A stretch of 64,000 nucleotides of DNA from VRUE01 sp963716735. GTDB lineage: Bacteria > Actinomycetota > Thermoleophilia > Solirubrobacterales > 70-9. The notes beneath the pieces were generated by a model, which was not told where the DNA came from, did not search any database, and saw only the letters and a program-made list of their open reading frames with translations. The position numbers were made by a program, and so were the translations under genes. The stretch is from contig OY970321.1 of assembly GCA_963716735.1 (NCBI GenBank), positions 1 to 64,000 of the forward strand, in the 5' to 3' direction. Each line of letters starts with the position of its first letter. The first letter of the stretch is position 1. Positions 43,371 through 51,947 of the stretch are shown one piece after another.

Positions 43371-44423
43371 TTACAGCCCGTAGGACTCGGCCAGCTCCGG
43401 ATCCTTGGCCGCCAGCATCTCGGCCAGCTCGACCATCACCTTGCACTGCTTCCAGGTGGCGTCGTCCTGCATCTTGCCGTCGATCATGTGGACCCCGCGG
43501 CCGTCGGGTATCGCCTCGAGGACTTTCTTGGCGAACTTGACCTCCTCGGGTGGCGGGCTGAAGACCTTCTTGGCGATGTCGATCTGGACCGGGTGCAGTG
43601 ACCAGGCGCCGACGCAGCCCATCAGGAAGGCGGCACGGAACTGGGTCTCGCAACCCGCCGTGTCCTTGATGTCGCCGAACGGTCCGTAGAAGGGCAGGAT
43701 CCCGGTCGAGGCGCAGGCATCGACCATGCGCGCGATCGAGTAGTGCCAGAGGTCCTGCTGGGCGCTGACCCGGTCGGCCTCGGGATTTTCGGGATCGGCC
43801 GGGTCCTCCATCACGCGGTAACCGGGGTGGCCGCCGCCGACCCGGGTCGTCTTCATCCGCCGCGAGGCGGCAAGATCGGCGGGGCCGAAGCTCATTCCCT
43901 GCATGCGCGGGCTGGCGGCGGCGATCTCCTCCAGGTTGACGACCCCCTGTGCGGTCTCGAGGATCGCGTGGATCAGGATCGGCCGATCGAGGCCGGCCTT
44001 CGCCTCGAGCTGGGCGAGCAGGCGGTCGACGTAATGGATGTCCCAGGCGCCCTCGACCTTGGGCACCATCACGACCTCGAGCTGGTCGCCGATCTCGGTG
44101 ACCAGGGTGGTCAGGTCGTCGAGCACCCAGGGGCTCTCCAGCGAGTTGACCCGGGTCCAGAGCGCGGTCTGGCCGAAGTCGGACTCCTTCGCCGCCTTGA
44201 TCAGGCCGGCGCGCGCCGCCTCCTTGCGGTCGACCGGGATCGCGTCCTCGAGATTGCCGAGCAGGATGTCGGTCTTCGCGGCGATGCCGGCGGCCTTTTC
44301 GACCATCTTCTCGTTCGAGAAGTCGAGGAAGTGGATCATCCGCGACGGCGTGACCGGGATCTCGGTCAGCGGCTCGGGGGCGCCGATCGCCAGCGGCTGG
44401 AAGAAGTCTCTGGGGTTTCTCAA
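43371..44423 (-). CDS. CitE-like CoA-ester lyase (HpcH/HpaI family)
   Basis: 350 residues, longer than citrate lyase beta (about 290), as in malyl-CoA and methylmalyl-CoA lyases. TIM-barrel segments include LGNLEDAIPVDRKEAAR with the metal-binding Glu/Asp, VMVPKVEGAWDI, ILETAQGVVNLEEIAA with the second metal Glu, MSFGPADLAASR, and the C-terminal GAWSLHPVQIDIAKKVF. It should cleave a beta-hydroxyacyl-CoA to acetyl- or propionyl-CoA plus an oxo acid. TTG 44423 is supported by AAGGAG 7 bases upstream. The exact substrate is open; the palindrome 44471-44517 lies in its upstream region. Confidence 0.87.
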   Translation of the reverse strand: MRNPRDFFQPLAIGAPEPLTEIPVTPSRMIHFLDFSNEKMVEKAAGIAAKTDILLGNLEDAIPVDRKEAARAGLIKAAKESDFGQTALWTRVNSLESPWVLDDLTTLVTEIGDQLEVVMVPKVEGAWDIHYVDRLLAQLEAKAGLDRPILIHAILETAQGVVNLEEIAAASPRMQGMSFGPADLAASRRMKTTRVGGGHPGYRVMEDPADPENPEADRVSAQQDLWHYSIARMVDACASTGILPFYGPFGDIKDTAGCETQFRAAFLMGCVGAWSLHPVQIDIAKKVFSPPPEEVKFAKKVLEAIPDGRGVHMIDGKMQDDATWKQCKVMVELAEMLAAKDPELAESYGL

Positions 44424-44470
44424 GCTGCTCCTTGGGGGTCGTGGACGGTCGGCTGGAATCTAATCAGGCG

Positions 44471-44517
44471 GCGCGGTAGAGGTTTGGCGCGCTATGCGAC
44501 CCAAACCTCTACCGCGC
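44471..44517. repeat. Perfect 17-bp inverted repeat between divergent genes
   Basis: Bases 44471-44487 are the exact reverse complement of 44501-44517, with a 13-base centre. It lies 48 bases upstream of the citE-like start and 47 bases before the divergent small gene. The position suits an operator, but the arm length is more like the palindromic repeats elsewhere in the window. Confidence 0.75.
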
Positions 44518-44563
44518 TCGAGAGGCGCAGGGATTGGGGTCTCGCCGCCGTACAAGAAGGGTG

Positions 44564-44926
44564 ATGAGCGAGGACGCGCACGAGAGCGCCGAGGACTGGG
44601 CCCTGCCGGAGCGCTCGCGGCCACCGCTGCTGAGCGAGCTGGTCGAACGGATCGACGAGGCGTTGGCCACCGCCCGCGCCTCCGAGGCGGCCGTGATGAC
44701 CGTCGGCGCCGCGGCGCTGGATGCGGCAGAGCAGGCAAAGCGGGCAGCGGAGCTGGCCGAGCGGGCGAGCGCCGCGATGACCGCTGGGCCACCGCTGGCC
44801 TATGCCAGGCCAGAGAGCGGCGCTCAGACCATGGGGAGCGACGGCGGTATGGACAGTTTCAGCGCCCGCGCCGATCATGTCGCTGAACGCCTGCAGCGCC
44901 TGCAGCGTCTACCGATCACGGCCTGA
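44564..44926 (+). CDS. Small helical hypothetical protein
   Basis: 120 residues from ATG 44564, with AAGAAGG upstream. It is acidic and alanine-rich, predicted largely helical and coiled-coil-like between about residues 25 and 80 (LVERIDEALATARASEAAVM, AEQAKRAAELAERASAAM). No signal peptide, cysteine or catalytic motif is visible. The family is not recognised. It is convergent with the CAP-domain gene. Confidence 0.65.
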   Translation: MSEDAHESAEDWALPERSRPPLLSELVERIDEALATARASEAAVMTVGAAALDAAEQAKRAAELAERASAAMTAGPPLAYARPESGAQTMGSDGGMDSFSARADHVAERLQRLQRLPITA

Positions 44927-44936
44927 GCGCGGCGCC

Positions 44937-45506
44937 CTAGGAGTGGGCGACGCCTGCGTCGCAATGAGAGCCGAAGTGCTCGGCCCAAACTCGCGTTCCG
45001 GCATTACCTTCGAGCGTGCCGACCTGCAGGCTGAGTCCGGTTTCGTCGAATTCGCCGAGGAGATTGGCGCGGTGGTCGGGTGAGCGCATCCAGGCGACGA
45101 AGATCGATCGCACCGAGCCGTACTCGCCAGTGCCCCAGGCGAGGTTCTCGCCGACCCGCCAGCAGGGGGTCGAGGTGTAGCCGGTTTCCTTCATCCAGTA
45201 GGTGAATTCACGTCCGCAGGCTGAGTGGCTGAAGCTGTCGCAGCGCAGGATGTCGAGCGACTTGTCGAGCGCCGATTGCGCCAATGCATCGGTGTCGGCG
45301 AGCTCATTGAGGCCCGCCGCGCGGCGGGCGAAGTTGACCATGCACTCCATCGCCTGCTCCTGCTGGGCCGAGGGGGCATCGAGACGTTGCTGGCCTGGGC
45401 AGATCGTCGGCGGAGCGATCAGGCCAGCTGCCGTGGCGTTCGCGGCGGTCGCCAGACCGGTCAGGGCCAGGACGGCGAACATGAGCCAGAGCTTGCGAAC
45501 CATCAT
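44937..45506 (-). CDS. Secreted CAP/SCP-domain protein (YkwD-like)
   Basis: 189 residues. The signal peptide (MVRKLWLMFAVLALTGLA, about residues 2-27) is followed by a CAP domain: QEQAMECMVNFARRAAGL (helix 1), DSFSHSACG with the conserved His, VGENLAWGTGEYGS, and MRSPDHRANLLGEFDETG. The His/Glu cavity residues are present. Six cysteines suggest an oxidised extracellular fold. CAP proteins bind lipids or sterols or act on the wall; the function here is unknown. Start 45506 or 45503. Confidence 0.88.
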   Translation of the reverse strand: MMVRKLWLMFAVLALTGLATAANATAAGLIAPPTICPGQQRLDAPSAQQEQAMECMVNFARRAAGLNELADTDALAQSALDKSLDILRCDSFSHSACGREFTYWMKETGYTSTPCWRVGENLAWGTGEYGSVRSIFVAWMRSPDHRANLLGEFDETGLSLQVGTLEGNAGTRVWAEHFGSHCDAGVAHS

Positions 45507-45680
45507 TCCCCTTGTCGCCGCGGACGACGCCTGACGCTGAACCTGGGGCTATGACTGGACGGATGTATGAGAAATCGAGCCTAACGCCACCACCCGACAG
45601 TTCAAAGCCCGCGCGATACGGCGGAGGAGTCCGCGCCGATATCCTTCGCACTCCGTCAGCCCCGAACCGAGCTAGGAGCC

Positions 45681-46895
45681 ATGGCCGTAGATACCGCCGC
45701 CTTCAGCGAGCAGACCGACATTCAGCGCGACATCACCGAGATGGTGCGCCAGTTCGCAGACGAGCAGATCATCCCCAACGCCGAGAAGTACGACCACGAG
45801 GACTCCTTCCCGGAGCCGATCGTCGAGCAGATGAAAGAGCTCGGCCTCTTCGGGGTGACGATTCCCGAGGAGTACGGCGGCATGGGGCTTGACCTGACGA
45901 CGTACGCGATGATCGTCGAAGAGCTCTCGCGCGGCTGGATCTCGATCTCGGGCGTCGTCAACACCCACTTCATCGGCTCCTACCTGTTGATGAAGTTCGG
46001 CACCGACGAGCAGAAGGACTACTTCCTGCCGAAGATGGCGACCGGCGAGATCCGCGCCGCCTTCTCGCTCTCGGAGCCCGAGGTCGGCTCCGACGTGCAG
46101 GGAATCAAGGCGAGTGCGAAGAAGGGCGACGACGGCAAGTGGGAGCTGAATGGCCAGAAGATGTGGGTCACCAACGGGCTCGGATCCAACGTCGTCTTCG
46201 TCCTGATGAAGACCGACGCCAAGGCCGACCCCCCATATAAGGGAATGACCTGCTTCATCACCGAGAAGGAGCCCTGGGCGGAAGTCAACGAGGGCGACTA
46301 CGCCGGGCTGACCGTGCCGCCGAAGATCAAGAAGATGGGCTACAAGGGCGTCGAGTCGACCGAGCTCGTCTACGACGGCTACCGCTGCCCACCCGAGCGG
46401 GTGCTGGGTGGCGAGGAGGCGGGTGTCGGCCAGGGCTTCGTGCAGATGATGGACGCGCTCGAGGTCGGCCGGGTCAACGTCGCCGCCCGCGGCGTCGGAA
46501 TCGCCCAGCGGGCGCTCGAGTTGGCTCTCCGCTACAGCCAGGAGCGCAAGACCTTCGGCAAGCCGATCGCCCAGCATCAGGCGATCCAGTTCAAGCTCGC
46601 TGACATGGCGACCAAGATCGAGGCGGCCCGCCTCGTCACCCGCAAGGCGGCACGGATGAAGGACGCCGGCGTGCGCTCCGACCTAGAGGCGGGGATGGCG
46701 AAGCTGCTCGCCTCGGAGACCGGTAAGGAGTGCGTCGAGGAGTGCTTCCGCATACACGGCGGCTACGGCTACTCGAAGGAGTACGAGATCGAGCGCCTCT
46801 ACCGCGACGCGCCGCTGCTGCTGATCGGCGAGGGGACCTCGGAGATCCAGCGCATGGTTATCGGCAAGAAGCTCCTGCAGCGCCACAAGATCTAG
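45681..46895 (+). CDS. Acyl-CoA dehydrogenase
   Basis: 404 residues, standard ACAD length. FAD/substrate segments are FSLSEPEVGSDVQGIKA and KMWVTNGLGSNVVFV, then GRVNVAARGVGIAQRALELA, ERKTFGKPIAQHQAIQFKLA, and IHGGYGYSKEYEIERLYRD followed by LLIGEGTSEIQ; the Glu of EGTSE is the likely catalytic base. Its form resembles short/branched-chain dehydrogenases. With the CitE-like lyase (43371) and MaoC dehydratase (52663) nearby, a branched-chain acyl-CoA pathway such as leucine breakdown is possible. The substrate is not determined. ATG 45681 follows GCTAGGAGCC. Confidence 0.92.
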   Translation: MAVDTAAFSEQTDIQRDITEMVRQFADEQIIPNAEKYDHEDSFPEPIVEQMKELGLFGVTIPEEYGGMGLDLTTYAMIVEELSRGWISISGVVNTHFIGSYLLMKFGTDEQKDYFLPKMATGEIRAAFSLSEPEVGSDVQGIKASAKKGDDGKWELNGQKMWVTNGLGSNVVFVLMKTDAKADPPYKGMTCFITEKEPWAEVNEGDYAGLTVPPKIKKMGYKGVESTELVYDGYRCPPERVLGGEEAGVGQGFVQMMDALEVGRVNVAARGVGIAQRALELALRYSQERKTFGKPIAQHQAIQFKLADMATKIEAARLVTRKAARMKDAGVRSDLEAGMAKLLASETGKECVEECFRIHGGYGYSKEYEIERLYRDAPLLLIGEGTSEIQRMVIGKKLLQRHKI

Positions 46896-46927
46896 CGAGG
46901 ACGCCGCACCGGCGCCCTCGCTCAAGC

Positions 46928-47485
46928 CTATGACCCGGTGCGGGTTTGGGTCTGTCCTCGGGTTCGAGTCTGGGTTTGTCCCTGGGTGCGGGTATGGGTG
47001 CCCGTCCCGGTTCGGGTGTCGTTGTCGTTGGTCGTCCCTCGGGTGGAGTGACCGTTGCGACTCGTGTCGTCCGTGCCGAGCTTCGTGTCGGTGTCGTGAT
47101 CATCGGTCGTGCCGCGGGTGGAATGGCCGTCCCGGCTGGTGTCATCCGTGGCGTTGCCGCGTCCCGTCCTCGTATGGGTGTCGGTGTCGTCATCGTCGTC
47201 ACCGCCACTGCCGGGGCCGCTGCTGCCGTCGTCGTCATCATCGCCACCGCCGGGGCCGCTATTGCTTCCCTTTGCCAGGGCTGCCGGAACGTCGCCGACT
47301 ATCCCCACTGCATTGGCGGCCAAGAAGAGCGGCACGGCTCCCAGGACCAGAACGGCGAAGAAGAGCGCTCCCCCCTTGCGCAGTGCCGATGCTTGGCCGG
47401 GCAGTAGCGCCTCGTCTGCTTGCAGCGTGCTGAGCACACGTGCTGCGGAAGAAACTGGTCGCGATCTCTTGGCTGGCGTAGGCAT
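46928..47485 (-). CDS. Membrane-anchored low-complexity Asp/Thr-rich protein
   Basis: 185 residues. A single hydrophobic helix (about 37-60, GGALFFAVLVLGAVPLFLA) separates a short basic N-terminus from a disordered tail made of GGGDDDDDGSS, DDTSRDGHSTRGTTDD-type repeats and TRTQGQTQTRTRG. The tail is presumably extracellular; acidic runs may bind cations. DNA repeats underlie the tail, so its length probably varies between strains. A clear GGAGAAG site precedes the start. Function unknown. Confidence 0.65.
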   Translation of the reverse strand: MPTPAKRSRPVSSAARVLSTLQADEALLPGQASALRKGGALFFAVLVLGAVPLFLAANAVGIVGDVPAALAKGSNSGPGGGDDDDDGSSGPGSGGDDDDDTDTHTRTGRGNATDDTSRDGHSTRGTTDDHDTDTKLGTDDTSRNGHSTRGTTNDNDTRTGTGTHTRTQGQTQTRTRGQTQTRTGS

Positions 47486-47563
47486 GTCTTCTCCTTCGGA
47501 ATTTGGGCGTCGTTTACCCGGTTCAGGTGCTCTTACAACCCGAATGGGCCGCCAAGATCACGC

Positions 47564-48445
47564 TCAAACGCCGATACCACCATGCCGCGTCAGCTTCATC
47601 TTGCGGGGCAGCTCGGCAAGCAAGGGCTCCAGGCGCCCGACGACCTCGCCGCAGCTGGGCCGACGCGCTGGATCGGGATCGAGCAGCTCGAGGATGAGGA
47701 CGCGAAGCGGCTCCGGCAGTCGTGCCGGCAGAGCCGCCGGTTGCTCGGACAGCTGAGGAAAGCGCTCGGGACCGCTATCCCCCGAGCCTGAGGGGAACGG
47801 CTTTTCCCCGGAGACCGCGTGGAAGAGAGTTGCGCCAAGGCCCCATGCATCGGTGGCGGGGCCGATCCCAGCGGTGCCAGCCGCCCCGCACTGCTCTGGG
47901 GCCATATACGGGTCGGTGCCGAGCGGTCCCGCGGTTCTCGCCGCGCGCTCCAGCGTACGGGCGATGCTGAGGTCGATCAGGCGCGGCGGGACGCCCATCA
48001 CGATGTTGTCCGGCTTGACGTCCAGGTGTACGTAGTCGGAGTTCGCCATGTATTGCAGTGCCCCCGCTACGTGTGCGGCGAGTGGGACCAGCTGCTCGAG
48101 TGGAATCGCTCCGTCGCGTCTGATCAGTCTCCGCAGCGATGGTCCCTCCAGGTGCTCGATCAGCACGTGCGGATGGGTGCCCTCGAGGTCTGCATCGAAG
48201 CAGCGAACGAGCGTCGGATGAGCCAGCGACTCCAGTGCGTCGACCTCGCGCTCCAGATCGCGCAGTGCCTTGTCGTCATCCACCTGATCGGGCCGAATCA
48301 CCTTTGCCACGCCAAGCGCAAACAGCGATTCGTCCCAGACCAGGCACACCTCGTAGCGATTGCCGCCGCCGATCGTCTTCAGCACCGCCCGGCCGGGGCG
48401 AATTTCCTCGCCCTCTCCGAATTCCCAGCTCGCGTGGTCGCTCAT
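47564..48445 (-). CDS. Soluble Ser/Thr protein kinase (Hanks type)
   Basis: 293 residues from ATG 48445. Kinase subdomains are visible: a Gly-containing loop (KTIGGGNRYEVCLVWD), Lys in LGVAKVIRP, a Glu-rich helix (LEREVDALESLAHP), catalytic loop YVHLDVKPDNIVMG, metal site LIDLSIAR (DLS where DFG is usual) and DPYMAPEQCG. No transmembrane or PASTA region follows, unlike PknB, so it is cytosolic and short. The DLS variant still keeps the metal Asp, so activity is expected. An in-frame extension to 48898 is antisense to the neighbour and is rejected. Confidence 0.9.
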   Translation of the reverse strand: MSDHASWEFGEGEEIRPGRAVLKTIGGGNRYEVCLVWDESLFALGVAKVIRPDQVDDDKALRDLEREVDALESLAHPTLVRCFDADLEGTHPHVLIEHLEGPSLRRLIRRDGAIPLEQLVPLAAHVAGALQYMANSDYVHLDVKPDNIVMGVPPRLIDLSIARTLERAARTAGPLGTDPYMAPEQCGAAGTAGIGPATDAWGLGATLFHAVSGEKPFPSGSGDSGPERFPQLSEQPAALPARLPEPLRVLILELLDPDPARRPSCGEVVGRLEPLLAELPRKMKLTRHGGIGV

Positions 48446-48493
48446 TGGCTCCAAGGGTAGGCAAGTCGTCGTCTCGGCTAGGATCGACGGCCG

Positions 48494-48856
48494 ATGGCGG
48501 ACACCAAGGCCCTGATTGAGACTGCGATCGAGCGCTTCCAGGCCGAAGTTCCCGCGCTGCAAAAGCTCAAACTGGTCTTCGGACTGGAGTTGAAAGGCCG
48601 GGGGGACATCCAGCTCTACCGGGTCGAGCTGCCGGGGCCGGAGATCAAGAAGGACCTGGCTCAGGATGAGCGGGTGCTGGTCCAGATCGACCGGGCGCAG
48701 TTCAACGAGCTGGCCGAGCGCGGAACGCTGAAGAGCTACCGCAAGGCGTATGAGACGGGACACATCAAGGCAACCGGTGACTCCAACGTGAAGAAGCTCG
48801 TCGCCCAGGTGGTTGAACGCCAAGAGCAGCGTTCGCGCTTGAAAAAAGCGCACTAG
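48494..48856 (+). CDS. Small SCP2-like protein
   Basis: 120 residues. The C-terminal half shows an SCP2-type pattern: VLVQIDRAQFNELAERGTLK, then KAYETGHIKATGDSNVKKLV, which mirrors the G-x-L/I-x-x-x-GD segment of sterol-carrier domains. The N-terminal part is a helix followed by beta strands (LKLVFGLELKGRGDIQLYRV). A lipid-binding role is inferred. It is divergent from the Ser/Thr kinase gene, 48 bases between starts, and is followed by a hairpin terminator. Confidence 0.7.
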   Translation: MADTKALIETAIERFQAEVPALQKLKLVFGLELKGRGDIQLYRVELPGPEIKKDLAQDERVLVQIDRAQFNELAERGTLKSYRKAYETGHIKATGDSNVKKLVAQVVERQEQRSRLKKAH

Positions 48857-48887
48857 CTGACCTGTCGAGTTGAGTTCTGGATGCGTT

Positions 48888-48925
48888 GTTGCAGGCAACG
48901 TTCATGCCTGCAACACACACTTTTT
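48888..48925 (+). terminator. Intrinsic terminator after SCP2-like gene
   Basis: GTTGCAGGCA (48888-48897) and TGCCTGCAAC (48905-48914) form a perfect 10-bp stem with a 7-base loop, followed by ACACAC and TTTTT (48921-48925). Confidence 0.65.
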
Positions 48926-48953
48926 GAGAGGCCTTTAGTCAAAAGTACCTAGA

Positions 48954-49070
48954 TTGGCCAGATGTATGACTGAATAAACTGGTCAAACGTTGAGTGGGTC
49001 TGTACTTTGAGCCGCCCTCGGCCCCTGTGCAGGGGTGCTAGTGGCTCAACTCACCAGTAAGGAGACACAC
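48954..49070 (+). promoter_or_regulatory. Promoter and structured leader of collagen-like gene
   Basis: An A/T-rich region with imperfect repeat TTGGCCAG/CTGGTCAA (48954-48961 with 48979-48986) is followed by a leader stem TTGAGCC (49007-49013)/GGCTCAA (49043-49049) that encloses CCCCTG-TG-CAGGGG (49022-49035). The Shine-Dalgarno AAGGAG comes just after the hairpin, so the fold could affect translation. No known regulator is recognised. Confidence 0.45.
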
Positions 49071-49073
49071 TCG

Positions 49074-51863
49074 ATGATCACCCCAAGGTTCGCTTCACCC
49101 CGTGCACGTTGGCTGGCCCTCTCGCTCGGCCTGTGCCTTGCTTTCGTCCTCTTCGCGGCCGTTACCGGCTCCGCGTCGGCGGCCCAGAAAGTGAGCACGA
49201 TCAATCTCTGCATCACGAAGGCCGGCCCCGAAAAGGGCACCGTGCGCTTCGCGGCCACCAAGCACTGCCCGAAAGGCCAGGTGCTAATCCAGGTCGTGGG
49301 CGGCAGCGGCAGCCAAGGTGTGCTGGGAGTTCAGGAAGGCAGCGGCCAGACCGGCGCCGCCGGCGCCACTGGTCCCGAAGGTCCCCCGGGACCGAAGGGT
49401 GACACCGGCGCCAAGGGTGAGCCAGGAGCCGCGGGTGCCGACGGGCAAGACGGCGATGACGGCGCCACCGGGCCGCAGGGTCCGCAAGGCCCGCAGGGAC
49501 CCCAGGGTCCCGCAGGTCCGATTGGTCCGGCCGGGCCCCAGGGCCCCGCTGGCGCTGACGGTGCCCCGGGTGCTCCCGGCGCCCCCGGTGCCGACGGCAA
49601 GACGATCCTGAGCGGCACCACCGCTCCCGATGACACCAACGACGGCGTCAACGGCGACTTCTACATCGACACCTCGACCAACGAAATCTACGGCCCCAAG
49701 GCCAACGACACCTGGCCCGCCGGCGTATCGCTCAAGGGCGAGCAGGGTGCTCCCGGTGCTGACGGCAAAGATGGCGCTCCGGGTCTTCCGGGTGCTGACG
49801 GCAAAGATGGTGCCCAGGGCCCGCAGGGCCTGCCGGGTGCCGACGGAAAAGACGGTGCTCCAGGCGCTGACGGTAAAGACGGCGCTCCGGGCCTCCCGGG
49901 TGCCGACGGCAAAGACGGTGCCCCTGGTCCCCAGGGTCTCGCCGGCCCCGCTGGTGCTGACGGTGCCCCGGGTGCTCCCGGCGCCCCTGGTGCCGACGGC
50001 AAGACGATCCTGAGCGGCACCACCGCTCCCGATGACACCAACGACGGCGTCAACGGCGACTTCTACATCGACACCACCGAGAACAAGATCTACGGCCCCA
50101 AGGCCAACGACACCTGGCCCGCCGGCGTATCGCTCAAGGGCGAGCAGGGTGCTCCCGGTGCTGACGGCAAAGATGGCGCTCCGGGTCTTCCGGGTGCTGA
50201 CGGCAAAGATGGTGCCCAGGGCCCGCAGGGCCTGCCGGGTGCCGACGGAAAAGACGGTGCTCCAGGCGCTGACGGTAAAGACGGCGCTCCGGGTCTCCCG
50301 GGTGCCGACGGAAAAGACGGTGCCCAGGGTCCTGCCGGTGAGGACGGCAAAGACGGTGCTCCAGGTGCCGATGGAAAAGACGGTGCACCTGGTCTACCCG
50401 GTGCTGACGGTAAAGACGGCGCCCCGGGTCCCCAGGGTCCCGTCGGTCCTGCCGGTGAAGACGGCAAAGATGGTGCCCCCGGCGCCGACGGCAAAGATGG
50501 CGCTCCGGGTCTCCCGGGTACTGACGGCAAAGACGGTGAAGATGGAAAAGACGGTGCTCCGGGTGCTGACGGCAAAGATGGTGCCCAGGGTCCGCAAGGT
50601 CCCGCAGGCCCCGCTGGTGCTGACGGTGCCCCGGGTGCTCCCGGTGCCCCCGGTACCGACGGCAAGACGATCCTGAGCGGCACCACCGCTCCCGATGACA
50701 CCAACGACGGCGTCAACGGCGACTTCTACATCGACACCTCGACCAACGAAATCTACGGCCCCAAGGCCAACGACACCTGGCCCGCCGGCGTATCGCTCAA
50801 GGGCGAGCAGGGTGCTCCCGGTGCTGACGGCAAAGATGGCGCTCCGGGTCTTCCGGGTGCTGACGGCAAAGATGGTGCCCAGGGCCCGCAGGGCCTGCCG
50901 GGTGCCGACGGAAAAGACGGTGCCCAGGGTCCTGCCGGTGAGGACGGCAAAGACGGTGCTCCAGGTGCCGATGGAAAAGACGGTGCACCTGGTCTACCCG
51001 GTGCTGACGGTAAAGACGGCGCCCCGGGTCCCCAGGGTCCCGTCGGTCCTGCCGGTGAAGACGGCAAAGATGGTGCCCCCGGCGCCGACGGCAAAGATGG
51101 CGCTCCGGGTCTCCCGGGTACTGACGGCAAAGACGGTGCCGATGGAAAAGACGGTGCTCCGGGTGCTGACGGCAAAGATGGTGCCCAGGGTCCGCAAGGT
51201 CCCCAGGGTCCCGCCGGAACGCAGGGTCCGACCGGCCCCGCGGGTGCCGACGGCAAGACGGTTCTCAGCGGTACGACGGCTCCCGGTGCGGGAACCGGCA
51301 CCAATGGGGACTTCTACATCAATACGACCGAAAGCAAAATCTATGGTCCGAAGGCCAGCGGTACTTGGCCTGCCGGTGTCTCGTTGAAAGGCACCAATGG
51401 CACTAACGGCACTAACGGCACCAACGGCACCAACGGCGCCGATGGTGCTCCGGGCCCGGCGGGCCCGAGCGGGATCTCGACCACGTTCGTCGCCCAGGAC
51501 AGCTCGACCGACAGCCTCGGCGAAAGCTCGAGCAACGTCCTGGTCACCTCGTCGGCGTCGAGCATCACGGCGGGCCAGTGGGTGACGGCCACGGCGATGA
51601 TCAGCGTCTCGAAATCGACCAGCAGCACCCGCACGGTTAAATGCGGGTTCCGCGAAGGCTCGACCAACGCGATCACGACCGCGGTCGGGACGACGACCGA
51701 AATAACGCTGCCCACCTCGGGCACGGTCGCGACGATCGCCCTGTCGCAGCGCTGGCAGCCGGCCGCCGGAAGCAGGTTCTTCGGCGTGACCTGCAATCAG
51801 AGCAACAGCTCCAGCGTCTCGGCCAGCGCTCGGACGTTGAGCGGGATGGTCACCAACGGCTGA
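49074..51863 (+). CDS. Collagen-like secreted protein
   Basis: 929 residues from ATG 49074, with AAGGAG upstream. Signal peptide (about 1-40). A short Cys-containing head (INLCITKAGPEKGTVRF) is followed by Gly-X-Y triplets (GADGKDGAPG, GPQGPQGPAG), broken four times by a module of about 50 residues beginning KTILSGTTAPDDTND and ending WPAGVSLKG. The last module is diverged. The C-terminal domain (about 800-929) is Ser/Thr-rich beta structure and may drive trimerisation, as C1q/TNF-like heads do. Predicted to form an extracellular triple helix. Prolines in Y position and K-D pairs fit bacterial collagens stabilised without hydroxyproline. Confidence 0.92.
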   Translation: MITPRFASPRARWLALSLGLCLAFVLFAAVTGSASAAQKVSTINLCITKAGPEKGTVRFAATKHCPKGQVLIQVVGGSGSQGVLGVQEGSGQTGAAGATGPEGPPGPKGDTGAKGEPGAAGADGQDGDDGATGPQGPQGPQGPQGPAGPIGPAGPQGPAGADGAPGAPGAPGADGKTILSGTTAPDDTNDGVNGDFYIDTSTNEIYGPKANDTWPAGVSLKGEQGAPGADGKDGAPGLPGADGKDGAQGPQGLPGADGKDGAPGADGKDGAPGLPGADGKDGAPGPQGLAGPAGADGAPGAPGAPGADGKTILSGTTAPDDTNDGVNGDFYIDTTENKIYGPKANDTWPAGVSLKGEQGAPGADGKDGAPGLPGADGKDGAQGPQGLPGADGKDGAPGADGKDGAPGLPGADGKDGAQGPAGEDGKDGAPGADGKDGAPGLPGADGKDGAPGPQGPVGPAGEDGKDGAPGADGKDGAPGLPGTDGKDGEDGKDGAPGADGKDGAQGPQGPAGPAGADGAPGAPGAPGTDGKTILSGTTAPDDTNDGVNGDFYIDTSTNEIYGPKANDTWPAGVSLKGEQGAPGADGKDGAPGLPGADGKDGAQGPQGLPGADGKDGAQGPAGEDGKDGAPGADGKDGAPGLPGADGKDGAPGPQGPVGPAGEDGKDGAPGADGKDGAPGLPGTDGKDGADGKDGAPGADGKDGAQGPQGPQGPAGTQGPTGPAGADGKTVLSGTTAPGAGTGTNGDFYINTTESKIYGPKASGTWPAGVSLKGTNGTNGTNGTNGTNGADGAPGPAGPSGISTTFVAQDSSTDSLGESSSNVLVTSSASSITAGQWVTATAMISVSKSTSSTRTVKCGFREGSTNAITTAVGTTTEITLPTSGTVATIALSQRWQPAAGSRFFGVTCNQSNSSSVSASARTLSGMVTNG
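49690..51210 (+). repeat. Long direct DNA repeats inside the collagen-like gene
   Basis: Large blocks recur almost without change. About 305 bases from 50298 match 50898 onward at an exact 600-base offset with two substitutions. The stretch from about 49690 to 49895 recurs 402 bases later and again near 50752. These are copies at DNA level, not just similar peptides, so they are recent or homogenised by recombination. All offsets are multiples of three, so the frame is kept. Confidence 0.85.
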
Positions 51864-51907
51864 CCCAGACCGGGTTCGCTTCGGCGAGCCGCAGATGGAA
51901 GCAGCAC

Positions 51908-51937
51908 CGAACCGGCCGCCATTTGGCGGCCGGTTCG
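51908..51937. terminator. Bidirectional terminator hairpin
   Basis: A perfect 13-bp stem (51908-51920 with 51925-51937) and loop ATTT lie between the stop codons of the convergent collagen-like gene and the next minus-strand gene. Confidence 0.75.
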
Positions 51938-51947
51938 CGTTGACGCC

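Noticed and set aside
44471..44517. tRNA gene or part of one
   Set aside because: It is a single stem with a 13-base loop; there is no cloverleaf, anticodon arm or T-arm motif.
49735..51210. Regularly spaced repeats resembling a CRISPR array
   Set aside because: Repeats are in-frame collagen codons in multiples of 9 bases, spacers are not unique, and no cas genes are near.
49331..51304. Pro/Ser/Ala-rich antisense frames over the collagen-like gene
   Set aside because: These are direct mirrors of Gly-X-Y codons. The plus-strand protein has a signal peptide, ribosome site and coherent domains.
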